13,651 bases of DNA from an uncultured Rikenellaceae bacterium (GCA_910588925.1 CAJURV010000056.1:1-13651), one strand, 5' to 3'. Numbered from the stretch's first letter, positions 6,425-13,545 are shown. Made by a program: numbers and translations. The notes: a model not told the origin generated them from the letters alone.

Positions 6425-7512
6425 GATATGTGGAGGCTTGAGTTCGAGAGTTTGGTGCGGTGATCGGATTATGGGTTCCTTTCGTATGATTTTGTGAATG
6501 TTACTTTGGTTAGCCTCTTTTGGCGATGTTTTGCACGTGGTTACGAGGAGTGTTTATTTACGCATGCAATGTCCTCGTTCTTCAGAGGAGATGACGGAAT
6601 GTGTTTGGTTAGTCTCGCTTCTCTCGGGGTAAGTATGTTTGGGTTAGGCGGTTGGCGAGGTTTTAGTATGATGGTATGCGCATTAGACGAACTTTTTCTT
6701 CCGGATGGCGGCACGAGCGGAGCGAGTGCCATAGACACAGGTTCCTTATGAAAAGGTCTTTTTTGCGAGAGGTGGATTGTTTGCGTGGGGTTGGAGCGAT
6801 TCACAGGGCCGGAGCCTGCGGGGGACCGCTTAAGCGTGACATTCGAGAGAGTAATTTTATATAAGGTAGGCGGTAAATACTATAAATAACCAATCGTGTA
6901 AGCGGGCCTCCGATGGGGGAGGCTCCGGCCCGCTCATCCCGAGGAACGAGGGATGTAACGGCGGAATTTGTGTTTGATTGCCTCTCGCTTCGCTCGGGCT
7001 TTCTATCTATGTGGGTACGCTTCACGGCGTGTTTGAATTTGCTTATTCGGTTTTACGCTCGGGTTACTTTCTGTAGTGTATACGCCTTACGGCGTTTTGG
7101 TTGGTCGTTGTTAGGTTGCTTCCTGTGCCTTGTCTTTTGCGGTTGTGTTTAGTGTAGTTGGAAATTTATTGCATTTTTGCTTAAGTTACGTTTGTTTTTA
7201 TTAGGGACGTTTTTGTATTGCTGCCGTGGGTGCATCCCCTTCGGAGACGCGTCAGGAATTTTATAGGTTCGGGGCGTACGGGGAGTAAGTTTTAGTGGAG
7301 ATTAGGAAGTACGCGATCTCTGAACGCATGAATTGTCGGTTTGTGTGCGCGGGGGGGCGGTTAACGCGGGGCTGCTTCCGTCGCTTTTCAGCCGCAAAAA
7401 TCGCCGGAGGCACAGCCTCTCTTATTTCCTCCATCTTTAGGTAAGCTCAAAAACTGACAGTGGGCACATTGCTCCGGAGGCGCACGCCCGCGATCGACGA
7501 TTTTTGAGGTCT
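6425..7512. other. Gene-free region with short hairpins and T/G skew
   Basis: No open frame here looks like a real gene: frames are short, overlap on both strands and show no recognisable domain. The stretch holds a GGCAC/GTGCC hairpin (6710-6730) enclosing GAGCGGAGCGAG, a 126-bp nested palindrome (6806-6931), a CATCCC/GGGATG hairpin (6935-6955), a CTCGCTTCGCTCG palindrome near 6982-6994 and an ACGCC/GGCGT hairpin (7082-7095). A 9-bp inverted pair CAAAAATCG/CGATTTTTG lies at 7395-7403 and 7498-7506. In 7081-7200, 90 of 120 bases are T or G. It looks like a sink for small repeats or decayed sequence. Confidence 0.6.
6806..6931. repeat. 126-bp nested palindromic (MITE-like) element
   Basis: The outer arms GGGCCGGAGCCT (6806-6817) and AGGCTCCGGCCC (6920-6931) are exact 12-bp inverted repeats. 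Nested inside are CCGCTTA (6826-6832) and TAAGCGG (6899-6905), also exact. The centre (about 6850-6895) is AT-rich. GC-rich inverted ends around an AT-rich core with no ORF fit a miniature palindromic repeat. No target-site duplication is clear. It could also be a structured RNA. Confidence 0.55.
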
Positions 7513-7956
7513 AAAAAGTCTCGGCGCCTTGCGGTCTGCGGTTGTGTGCAAGGGCAAGCATGCCTGCGACTCGCGGTTAATGCGCATATCGTTAGGCTCC
7601 GATGTTCTTTATCGTCTCGCCTGCTGTTTTTCCAACCTCTGCCCGGTTAATTCGTGGCGGTTATTGCGGAGCGGCACCCCGTGCCGCGGGAACAGGTTCG
7701 GTTAAGTACGTGTTACTCTTGCGGAATGGGGGCTCTTATCCCGCGAGAGCGTTTTATCTAATGCGCATACCTTAGTTGAGGTCTTATAAGCATCTTTACC
7801 GTCTCGCCAGCGGATAATGTAAACTTTAATATTTTAGACTCGAAGTCATAATAGTGAATGCAACGTACACGAGTTGCAAAATATACATGAAGTGCTCCCC
7901 GCAAAGTATGCGGCATCGTTGAATATCGCGCACATAAAAAAGGGGGCTGTGCCCCC
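7513..7956. repeat. Diverged non-coding repeat, copy B
   Basis: This is the second copy of the repeat at 11-426, in the same orientation. It is somewhat longer, mostly from an insertion around 7690-7750. It keeps the GCGGCAC/GTGCCGC hairpin (7671-7687) with the loop changed from CTC to CCC, and CTAATGCGCATACC (7758-7771). It ends at the GGGGGC/GCCCCC hairpin that terminates clpX. Both copies lie just past the 3' end of a minus-strand operon. No gene is visible in it. Confidence 0.75.
7936..7956 (-). terminator. clpX terminator
   Basis: On the minus strand GGGGGC, loop ACA, GCCCCC and then six T begin 6 nt after the clpX TAA. This is a compact intrinsic terminator. The same hairpin recurs at the equivalent end of repeat copy A, so it may have come with the repeat. 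Confidence 0.8.
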
Positions 7957-7962
7957 TCCGTT

Positions 7963-9192
7963 TTATGATCTGGTATGTTCTTCTACGTATTTTTCGTCTA
8001 TGACGAGGTGGCCGCCGAGGGCTTCGCCGTCGAACATGGCGTCTACCATCACTGCTTCGCATATCGAGCGTAGGCCTCGTGCTCCTGATTTGTCGGTTAT
8101 GGCCTTTTTCACTATGTAGTCGAGGGCTCCGTCGGTGAATTCGAGGGTTATGCCGTCCATGCCGAGAAGATACTGGTATTGCTTTATGATGGCGTTGCGC
8201 GGTTCTGTCAATATGCGTCTCAAGGCTGCAGCGTCGAGCGGTTCGAGGTATGTGAGCACAGGCAGTCGCCCTACCAGCTCGGGTATTAGCCCGAACGAGC
8301 GTATGTCTTGGGGCGATACGTATTGCAGCAGGTTGTCCTTATCGACCACCGACCGGCGCGAGGCTGTTCCGTAACCCACGGCGCGGGTGTTGAGGCGCGA
8401 TGCTATCCTGCGCTCGATGCCGTCGAATGCGCCGCCGCATATGAAGAGTATGTTACGGGTGTCGACCTGTATGAACTTCTGTTCCGGATGTTTGCGGCCA
8501 CCTTCGGGCGGCACGTTAACCACAGTGCCCTCGAGTATCTTGAGCAGTGCTTGTTGTACCCCCTCGCCCGATACGTCGCGCGTGATGGAGGTGTTCTCCC
8601 CCTTGCGGGCTATCTTGTCGATCTCGTCTATGAATATTATGCCGTATTCTGCCCGAGCCACGTCGTAGTCGGCGGCCTGCAACAGACGGGTGAGTATGTT
8701 CTCCACGTCTTCGCCTACATAGCCGGCCTGTGTCAGTACGGTGGCGTCCACTATGGTGAACGGCACGTTAAGCAGACGCGCTATGGTGCGTGCCAATAGC
8801 GTCTTGCCTGTGCCTGTCTGTCCTACCAGCAACACATTGCTCTTGTCGAGCTCTACCTCCACGCTACGGTCCGACGAGAGGTGCAGAAGACGTTTGTAGT
8901 GGTTGTAGACCGCTACCGACAAATACTTCTTGGCCGAATCCTGCCCTATTACATAGTCGTCGAGTATGGCTTTTATCTGCGCCGGTTTGAGCAGATCTTT
9001 CTCCGTTATGTTGAAGCTGTTACGCTTGCGGTTAGCTGTCTCCTCGGCTATGATGCCGTGCCCGTGTTCGATGCACTCCGAACATATAGTGGCTCCGCCC
9101 TCGCCCTGAAATAACATTTCGGTGGGTTTTACCGCCTCGCCGCAGAACGAGCATCGGCGATCGTTACCGTTCCGGTTTTTTCCGTCCGCCAT
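7963..9192 (-). CDS. clpX: ATP-dependent Clp protease ATP-binding subunit ClpX
   Basis: ClpX is the AAA+ unfoldase that recognises substrates, threads them through its pore and feeds them to ClpP in the cytoplasm. The 409 residues are of family length. The N-terminal zinc-binding domain has Cys14, Cys17, Cys37 and Cys40. The ATPase shows Walker A GQTGTGKT (124-131), pore loop GYVG (157-160), Walker B IIFIDE (185-190), the RKH pore motif (233-235) and the sensor-2 arginine in GARGLR (370-375). The ClpP-docking IGF-type loop appears as VGY at 272-274, which I believe is usual in this phylum. The ATG at 9192 follows the clpP stop by 4 bp, so the pair is one transcript. No trigger factor gene lies upstream of clpP, unlike in many bacteria. 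Confidence 0.97.
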   Translation of the reverse strand: MADGKNRNGNDRRCSFCGEAVKPTEMLFQGEGGATICSECIEHGHGIIAEETANRKRNSFNITEKDLLKPAQIKAILDDYVIGQDSAKKYLSVAVYNHYKRLLHLSSDRSVEVELDKSNVLLVGQTGTGKTLLARTIARLLNVPFTIVDATVLTQAGYVGEDVENILTRLLQAADYDVARAEYGIIFIDEIDKIARKGENTSITRDVSGEGVQQALLKILEGTVVNVPPEGGRKHPEQKFIQVDTRNILFICGGAFDGIERRIASRLNTRAVGYGTASRRSVVDKDNLLQYVSPQDIRSFGLIPELVGRLPVLTYLEPLDAAALRRILTEPRNAIIKQYQYLLGMDGITLEFTDGALDYIVKKAITDKSGARGLRSICEAVMVDAMFDGEALGGHLVIDEKYVEEHTRS

Positions 9193-9196
9193 ATCG

Positions 9197-9895
9197 TTAT
9201 TCGTTTTTGGTTACACGTTTGCTCAATACCTCGTCGATGAGTCCGTAGTCGACGGCCTGCTGCGACGTGAGCCAATAGTCGCGGTCGGCGTCGGAAGCGA
9301 TTTTTTTGACGGGGGTGCCGCTGTGGTGCGACAGTATCTCGTAGAGCTCCTTTTTGGTCTGCGCTATCTGGCGTGCCGTTATCTCTATGTCCGATGCCTG
9401 ACCCTCTACGCCGCCCAACGGCTGGTGTATCATCACGCGGGAGTGGGGCAGGGCGTATCGCTTGCCGGCTGCTCCGGCCGTGAGCAACACCGCGCCCATG
9501 GAGGCGGCCATGCCCGTGCAGATGGTGGCTACGTCGCAGCTTACCAGTTGCATGGTGTCGTATATGCCCAGCCCGGCCGATACCGAGCCGCCCGGCGAGT
9601 TGATATATATCTGTATGTCACCCTCCGGATCGTTCGACTCGAGAAAGAGCAACTGTGCCTGTATTATGTTGGCGGCATCGTCGTATATGGGACAACCCAA
9701 AAATATGATGCGGTCCATCATAAGACGCGAGAATACGTCCATTTGCGCCACGTTGAGCTGGCGCTCCTCTATGATGGTGGGCGATATGTAGTCGGACACT
9801 ATCGACTGGTAGCGGTGCATCGAAAGGCTGCTTATACCGCTGGAGAGAGCGTATCGCTGAAATTCTTTTTTCATCGTAAGTGTTATGCTTTTCAT
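9197..9895 (-). CDS. clpP: ATP-dependent Clp protease proteolytic subunit ClpP
   Basis: ClpP is the serine peptidase barrel that degrades proteins delivered by ClpX. The catalytic triad is present: Ser132 in GMAASMG, His157 in MIHQP, Asp206 in DADRDYW, with the same 25- and 74-residue spacings from Ser as in the E. coli enzyme. The GGSVSAGLGIYDT oxyanion-region motif lies at 102-114. The frame is 232 residues from ATG 9895. Family N-termini in this phylum begin with a sequence like residues 8-15 (MKKEFQRY), so the true start may be the ATG at 9874, giving 225 residues. Neither ATG has a clear Shine-Dalgarno, as is common in Bacteroidetes. clpX follows after 4 bp. Confidence 0.96.
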   Translation of the reverse strand: MKSITLTMKKEFQRYALSSGISSLSMHRYQSIVSDYISPTIIEERQLNVAQMDVFSRLMMDRIIFLGCPIYDDAANIIQAQLLFLESNDPEGDIQIYINSPGGSVSAGLGIYDTMQLVSCDVATICTGMAASMGAVLLTAGAAGKRYALPHSRVMIHQPLGGVEGQASDIEITARQIAQTKKELYEILSHHSGTPVKKIASDADRDYWLTSQQAVDYGLIDEVLSKRVTKNE

Positions 9896-9965
9896 AGTTC
9901 GTCCGCCGTGACGAAAGACGGAGAATCATTGCGAGCCACTCCTCCTCGGAGCGCTTCGCAGAGTA

Positions 9966-9997
9966 CAAATATAGATGTTTTTCGGGTGTCAGGCAAG
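9966..9997 (-). promoter_or_regulatory. Predicted promoter of clpPX
   Basis: On the minus strand CTTG (9997-9994, one mismatch to TTTG) is followed after exactly 20 bp by TATATTTG (9973-9966), a full TAnnTTTG match. Transcription would start near 9959, leaving a leader of about 63 nt to ATG 9895. The leader is GC-rich and includes GAGGAGGAG about 35-45 nt before the ATG, too far to act as a normal ribosome site. Confidence 0.65.
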
Positions 9998-10057
9998 CGA
10001 CCTCTATTGTGCGGGTAAAAATCTTTCTGCCGTTTCGGTATGTCGATAGGAAGACGA

Positions 10058-10099
10058 CCGGGTCGAAATGCGGACGTTCCGGGTTGAAATGCGGAACGA
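10058..10099. repeat. Two imperfect 21-bp tandem units
   Basis: CCGGGTCGAAATGCGGACGTT (10058-10078 plus one T shared with its end) and a second unit starting CCGGGTTGAAATGCGGAAC at 10079 repeat with a 21-bp period; the first 16 bases differ once. It lies between the clpPX promoter and the lipoprotein genes. Function is unknown. Confidence 0.4.
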
Positions 10100-10126
10100 G
10101 GCGTATTCCTAGAGAATGCGCCTCGT
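10096..10126 (-). terminator. Hairpin, possible terminator of the peptidase-lipoprotein operon
   Basis: Arms 10096-10107 and 10115-10126 pair over 12 positions with one G/T wobble around a 7-nt loop. It lies 89 bp past the stop of the last lipoprotein gene. There is no good T-tract on either strand, so the terminator call is tentative. The remainder of the 320-bp gap 9896-10214 holds the clpP promoter and the 21-bp repeats, and nothing else I can see. Confidence 0.35.
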
Positions 10127-10214
10127 ATGACGTTTTCGGTTATTCGGATTTATACGTACCTATAGTGATAATGCCGTTTGTTTTTCTGACAGGGAACGCC
10201 CGGACGAAAAAGGA

Positions 10215-11018
10215 CTATTCCTTGCGGGCAGGGAGTTCAATATTTTCTATTGTTTTGTCGCATAGTATATTATCGCCGCTTGTGGCCACCACTCTGAAAG
10301 AGTAGATACCTGCTTGGGCGGGGAACGGTAATATCAAGGCGTTACCATTCGCCGACAACATTGTTTTGTTGATGTTGTCATATTCCGCGAGGTTGGTTTT
10401 CGTATCGACCATCTTGGTTTCCGTCCACGGCCCCACTCCGATGGCCCGATGATAGTCGCGTTCACTGTAGTTATAGGTTACAATATCGTTTAAGAGGCTA
10501 CCCTCCGTGTAGCCGTCATAGTCACCGCCGACTATATATACATCGAACTTGATGTTGTTGAGTGCGACTATTACGGGATTGTCGATAAACACGGCACGTA
10601 CGGCATCGTATTGTCCGTATGTGTCGCCATATCCGTCCGCTACCTCGTTGAAGCCGTCATCGCAAGACGAATCGGAATCGACTCCTCCTCTTAACGTTTG
10701 ACCGTCAAATGTAAGGTTTAAGCGATATCCGTCGGACAAGAGAGTGCCGGAGGCAATGTCTACGTTGGCTACTGTCATGTAGCCTTGTATGAAACGGGTT
10801 ACGTTCCTATAGTCTGGACTTGCTGATCCGCCGGCCCCTATTTCCGCCATAGCCCAGTTGAGGTCTTCCAGTGTGTATCCGAAAGGCAGCTTGTCTTCGG
10901 GGTCTTCCGGTTTAGAAGTGTTATTTTCGCCCGGGATATTGTTTTTATAGTCGTCGTTGTGCTTGTCGCATCCGAAAACCAGAGCGGATAGCAACAGGAG
11001 TATGAATAGTTTTTTCAT
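10215..11018 (-). CDS. Bacteroidales lipoprotein, paralogue 1 (unknown function)
   Basis: The 267-residue protein begins with a type II signal peptide: MKK, hydrophobic 4-15, lipobox LVFG-C with Cys17 as the lipid-anchored residue. DKHNDD after the Cys is acidic, which in this phylum can direct lipoproteins to the cell surface; that is inference. A Pro/Glu/Asp linker (about 30-46) leads to a core with YTLEDLN, Q-YMTV-NVDI, a CDDGFNE-AD-Y-D-YGQYDA segment, and NNIKFDVYIVGGDYD with GSLLNDI. The last 35 residues almost equal those of paralogue 2. Some features recall small Bacteroidales lipoproteins annotated as DUF5034, from memory and unchecked. It ends eight residues before its paralogue because a TAG appears where the other copy reads on; homology continues about 14 bp past the stop. 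It lies 42 bp after paralogue 2 in one transcript with the C10 peptidase. Confidence 0.85.
   Translation of the reverse strand: MKKLFILLLLSALVFGCDKHNDDYKNNIPGENNTSKPEDPEDKLPFGYTLEDLNWAMAEIGAGGSASPDYRNVTRFIQGYMTVANVDIASGTLLSDGYRLNLTFDGQTLRGGVDSDSSCDDGFNEVADGYGDTYGQYDAVRAVFIDNPVIVALNNIKFDVYIVGGDYDGYTEGSLLNDIVTYNYSERDYHRAIGVGPWTETKMVDTKTNLAEYDNINKTMLSANGNALILPFPAQAGIYSFRVVATSGDNILCDKTIENIELPARKE
10246..10324. repeat. 79-bp direct repeat, unit 1 (lipoprotein 3' end)
   Basis: Matches 11119-11197 at 78 of 79 positions. It encodes the shared C-terminal block of the two lipoproteins. The flanking core is far more divergent. Confidence 0.9.
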
Positions 11019-11020
11019 GA
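10931..11020. repeat. 90-bp direct repeat, unit 1 (lipoprotein 5' end)
   Basis: Matches 11801-11890 at 87 of 90 positions. It encodes the signal peptide, lipobox and the following residues to about 29, and includes 2 bp upstream of the ATG. Confidence 0.9.
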
Positions 11021-11060
11021 CTTTGCAGTTTGTCAGTCGTATGGCTTAATCCGTCCGGCG

Positions 11061-11888
11061 TTAGTTGGACGATCCGGACGAAAAAGGGTTTTCCTTGCGG
11101 GCAGGTAGCTCTACGTTCTCTATTGTTTTGTCGCATAGTATATTATCGCCGCTTGTAGCCACCACTCTGAAAGAGTAGATACCTGCTTGGGCGGGGAGCG
11201 GAATCCGCAGTATGTTTCGAGGTTGATTAACCATAATCAGGGTCTCGTCGCTTTGGTTATATTCTACAAGGCTCGAATAGTTGACGGAAGCCACACGTGT
11301 CTCCGTCCATTTGCTGCCAATGTGAATGCGCTTTTTTTTGCCGAAAAAATATGACGTGATATCGTTAAGCGATGAACCGTCGGGGTGGTCTTGGTCGTAA
11401 TCGTTTCCGAGAACATACAGGTCATACTTTATATTGTTAATGTGCGTGATGACCTTGTTTTTTACGTAACGGGACTCTATGGCATCGTACGGGCCATACA
11501 CATCGTCGTATTTGTCGGCAAGCTCATTGAATCCTGGGTCACATGGGTCGCTTTTCAAGGGTCCGCCGCTTATGGTCGGCCCGTCTAATTGCAGATATAT
11601 GTCGTATGAATCGAAATAGGGAGAACATACTACACCTTTTATTATATCTACATTATCCACTGTCATGTAGCTTTGAAAGAACCGGTCTACAAGGCGGAAA
11701 TCTAATATGCCTCCTCCTATAAGCAAATGGTTCAAATCCTCCAATGTGTATTCTTCCTCCTCCTCCTCGGGCTTTTCCTCAGGTACATAGGGGTGCCATT
11801 CCGGGATATTGTTTTTATAGTCGTCGTTGTGTTTGTCGCATCCGAAGACCAGAGCGGATAGCGACAGGAGTATGAATAGTTTTTTCAT
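11061..11888 (-). CDS. Bacteroidales lipoprotein, paralogue 2 (unknown function)
   Basis: The 275-residue sister of the gene at 10215-11018 has the same signal peptide and lipobox (Cys17) with one substitution, and the same acidic DKHNDD after the Cys. Its linker is strongly acidic (EEKPEEEEEE, about 37-46), encoded by a GAG/GAA triplet run at 11751-11768 that could change length in frame. The core keeps the landmarks YTLEDLN, YMTV-NVDI, CDPGFNE-AD-Y, YGPYDA, NNIKYDLYVLGNDYD-DHPDGSSLNDI and W-ETR but is otherwise divergent. The C-terminus ends NPFSSGSSN. It starts 24 bp after the C10 peptidase stop, so they are probably co-transcribed. It may partner, inhibit or shield against the peptidase, or be its surface co-factor; none of this is shown by the sequence. 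Confidence 0.85.
   Translation of the reverse strand: MKKLFILLSLSALVFGCDKHNDDYKNNIPEWHPYVPEEKPEEEEEEYTLEDLNHLLIGGGILDFRLVDRFFQSYMTVDNVDIIKGVVCSPYFDSYDIYLQLDGPTISGGPLKSDPCDPGFNELADKYDDVYGPYDAIESRYVKNKVITHINNIKYDLYVLGNDYDQDHPDGSSLNDITSYFFGKKKRIHIGSKWTETRVASVNYSSLVEYNQSDETLIMVNQPRNILRIPLPAQAGIYSFRVVATSGDNILCDKTIENVELPARKENPFSSGSSN
11119..11197. repeat. 79-bp direct repeat, unit 2 (lipoprotein 3' end)
   Basis: Partner of 10246-10324, one mismatch. See that unit. Confidence 0.9.
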
Positions 11889-11890
11889 GA
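11801..11890. repeat. 90-bp direct repeat, unit 2 (lipoprotein 5' end)
   Basis: Partner of 10931-11020, three mismatches. See that unit. Confidence 0.9.
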
Positions 11891-11912
11891 CAGAATATAT
11901 TTGGTTTTTTAA

Positions 11913-13400
11913 TTATTTTAAACGAGTTATAGAAGTAATAGGTGTAAAAGTGAAGTTGTCCTTATTAATCCTTAGATTGCTATAATCGTAAAGTCCGTCC
12001 GAGCCGTCTGCCCAGCCCCAATTACAGTTTATCCACAGGTAATGTTTGAACCCCAATGGCTTATGCATTTTATTAACTCCTCCGTCTGGTGTTTCAGTAC
12101 CTATTATTTCATTCAATTCGCCTTTTGAATATTTCATCCCATCTGCAACGAATGCATGTGCCGAACGAATCTCTTTGATATCGGCAGTTATTACTATTGG
12201 GTCTTTTTTCTTTGCCGCATCGGCAAAATAATCGGTTAGGAAATCTTTTTCTTGTTCCGAAGAGTATTTGGGATTTTTTTGATATTCAAAGTTTATACCA
12301 TGCGTGTTTTTGATACTGGTCAAATAATCGTGCAAATTTGATGTGGAAACCCCTGTTCCTGCTGGGACAAACACCCGATGTAATCCAATAGACAATTCGT
12401 CGATAAACCTCGCTACGACATCTTCATATACAGTACCCGTAATATCCGCCCTATTGCTTATATCGTTCCACATTGCAGGAGTGATATAAGGGAAGATGTT
12501 ATATTTCTTAAAAGCCATTGATTGCCCTAATGCAATAGTCACACATCCGGCAACAGCCCTGCCATTTATTTCGCTCACGTATACAACAGTAGTATCTTCT
12601 GCTTTTGATGGCATTCGGTTATTATAGGGAGCGTCTTGATGCCATTTGGGTTTTAAGCCTATATAATCTTCACCTTTGCTGTGTTCGATATACTCCTCTC
12701 CCATACAGAACATTCCATTATATAAAATGCTGCCGTGTTTACATGTCGATGTCGAGTATGTCGCGCTACGACCCAAAGCGTGTAGCGAATCTATCTGCGC
12801 GTTGAATCGTGCGATCGAGTCGTTTATGCTGCACTCTACGGAACGATAGAAGTGCTTTAGCATCTCTATGTTAGCAGTGTCCGCAATATCCCCTTTCGGT
12901 ACATAGCAAAACACCTTTTCGTACCGTTTGTCGCCGGAGCACACTGCAAAGCCCTCTCCCTCGGGGCCGTCGAACTCCACCACCAAAGGCGTTACCGGGG
13001 AGCGGTCGTCCTTTGCGGCGAGCATTACAGGCCGGTTGCGTAACGGAGCTATGCCTTTGATGTCTATTCCGGCGGTGGAGAATGGCTGTATTCCCGACGA
13101 GCTGCCCACGCCGCCCGATGCGAACGACAGCACGGTGCTTACCGCCTCTTCGTCCGTGAGACGATAGTTGCCTTTGGCCTCGGCGTCGAGCCTGAGAATA
13201 TAGTTCTCCCATGCGGTCGTCTCGCTGTTGTCATCGACGGCAACGGCATTGCTCAAACGGGAAATGTTGATGTCCGGCGCCACTGTCTCGCCTATCTCCG
13301 ATTTGGCGCATGAGAGAAGCGAACATAATGCGACAGTCAATAGCGTGTAGGTTCCGGTTTTTAGTGCGGTACAGCGCCGCACGGTAAGGCGTGTTTTCAT
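11913..13400 (-). CDS. C10 (streptopain-like) cysteine peptidase, lipoprotein form
   Basis: The 495-residue protein from ATG 13400 has a lipoprotein signal peptide: basic start, hydrophobic 18-29, lipobox LLSC with Cys31. Residues about 48-190 form the inhibitory pro-domain of the family (TDEEAV-TVLSFA near 82-94, then GEGFAVCSGDKRYEKVFCYVP near 148-168). The mature papain-fold domain follows: L-PKW-QDAPYN (249-260), catalytic Cys286 in AVAGCVTIALGQ, catalytic His415 in SAHAFVADG, and the NWGW motif at 460-463 followed by GSDGLYDY. Everything needed for activity is present. Relatives are SpeB of streptococci and the Bfp and Btp proteases of Bacteroides. The frame is open upstream to 13613, but only the 13400 start gives a lipobox at normal distance. 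Two lipoprotein genes follow, 24 bp and 42 bp apart. No short Spi-type inhibitor gene is adjacent. Confidence 0.93.
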   Translation of the reverse strand: MKTRLTVRRCTALKTGTYTLLTVALCSLLSCAKSEIGETVAPDINISRLSNAVAVDDNSETTAWENYILRLDAEAKGNYRLTDEEAVSTVLSFASGGVGSSSGIQPFSTAGIDIKGIAPLRNRPVMLAAKDDRSPVTPLVVEFDGPEGEGFAVCSGDKRYEKVFCYVPKGDIADTANIEMLKHFYRSVECSINDSIARFNAQIDSLHALGRSATYSTSTCKHGSILYNGMFCMGEEYIEHSKGEDYIGLKPKWHQDAPYNNRMPSKAEDTTVVYVSEINGRAVAGCVTIALGQSMAFKKYNIFPYITPAMWNDISNRADITGTVYEDVVARFIDELSIGLHRVFVPAGTGVSTSNLHDYLTSIKNTHGINFEYQKNPKYSSEQEKDFLTDYFADAAKKKDPIVITADIKEIRSAHAFVADGMKYSKGELNEIIGTETPDGGVNKMHKPLGFKHYLWINCNWGWADGSDGLYDYSNLRINKDNFTFTPITSITRLK

Positions 13401-13545
13401 GGCAAAGAGTGTTAGAGGTCTATAATGATGGCGCCTCCTTTTTTCAGATACCATGTCAATCGTCTCTGCATTGAGAAGATCTCCGTTTGCCCTCCTTTCT
13501 ATCCGGTATCTTTCAGTATTTGCCGCCGGTGTTCCCGATTTTTCG

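Noticed and set aside
6710..7095. Possible CRISPR array
   Set aside because: The hairpins differ from each other in sequence and spacing; there is no constant repeat-spacer period and no cas gene.
6801..7152. Small open frames on both strands (74 and 79 codons)
   Set aside because: They overlap each other and the palindromic element; composition follows the repeats and not a protein.
6425..7512. tRNA or other known RNA gene in the gene-free region
   Set aside because: I found no cloverleaf with a T-loop consensus and no recognisable RNA family.
9122..10018. Plus-strand open frame of 298 codons opposite clpP
   Set aside because: It lies antisense to a certain clpP and its promoter, and has no recognisable domain.
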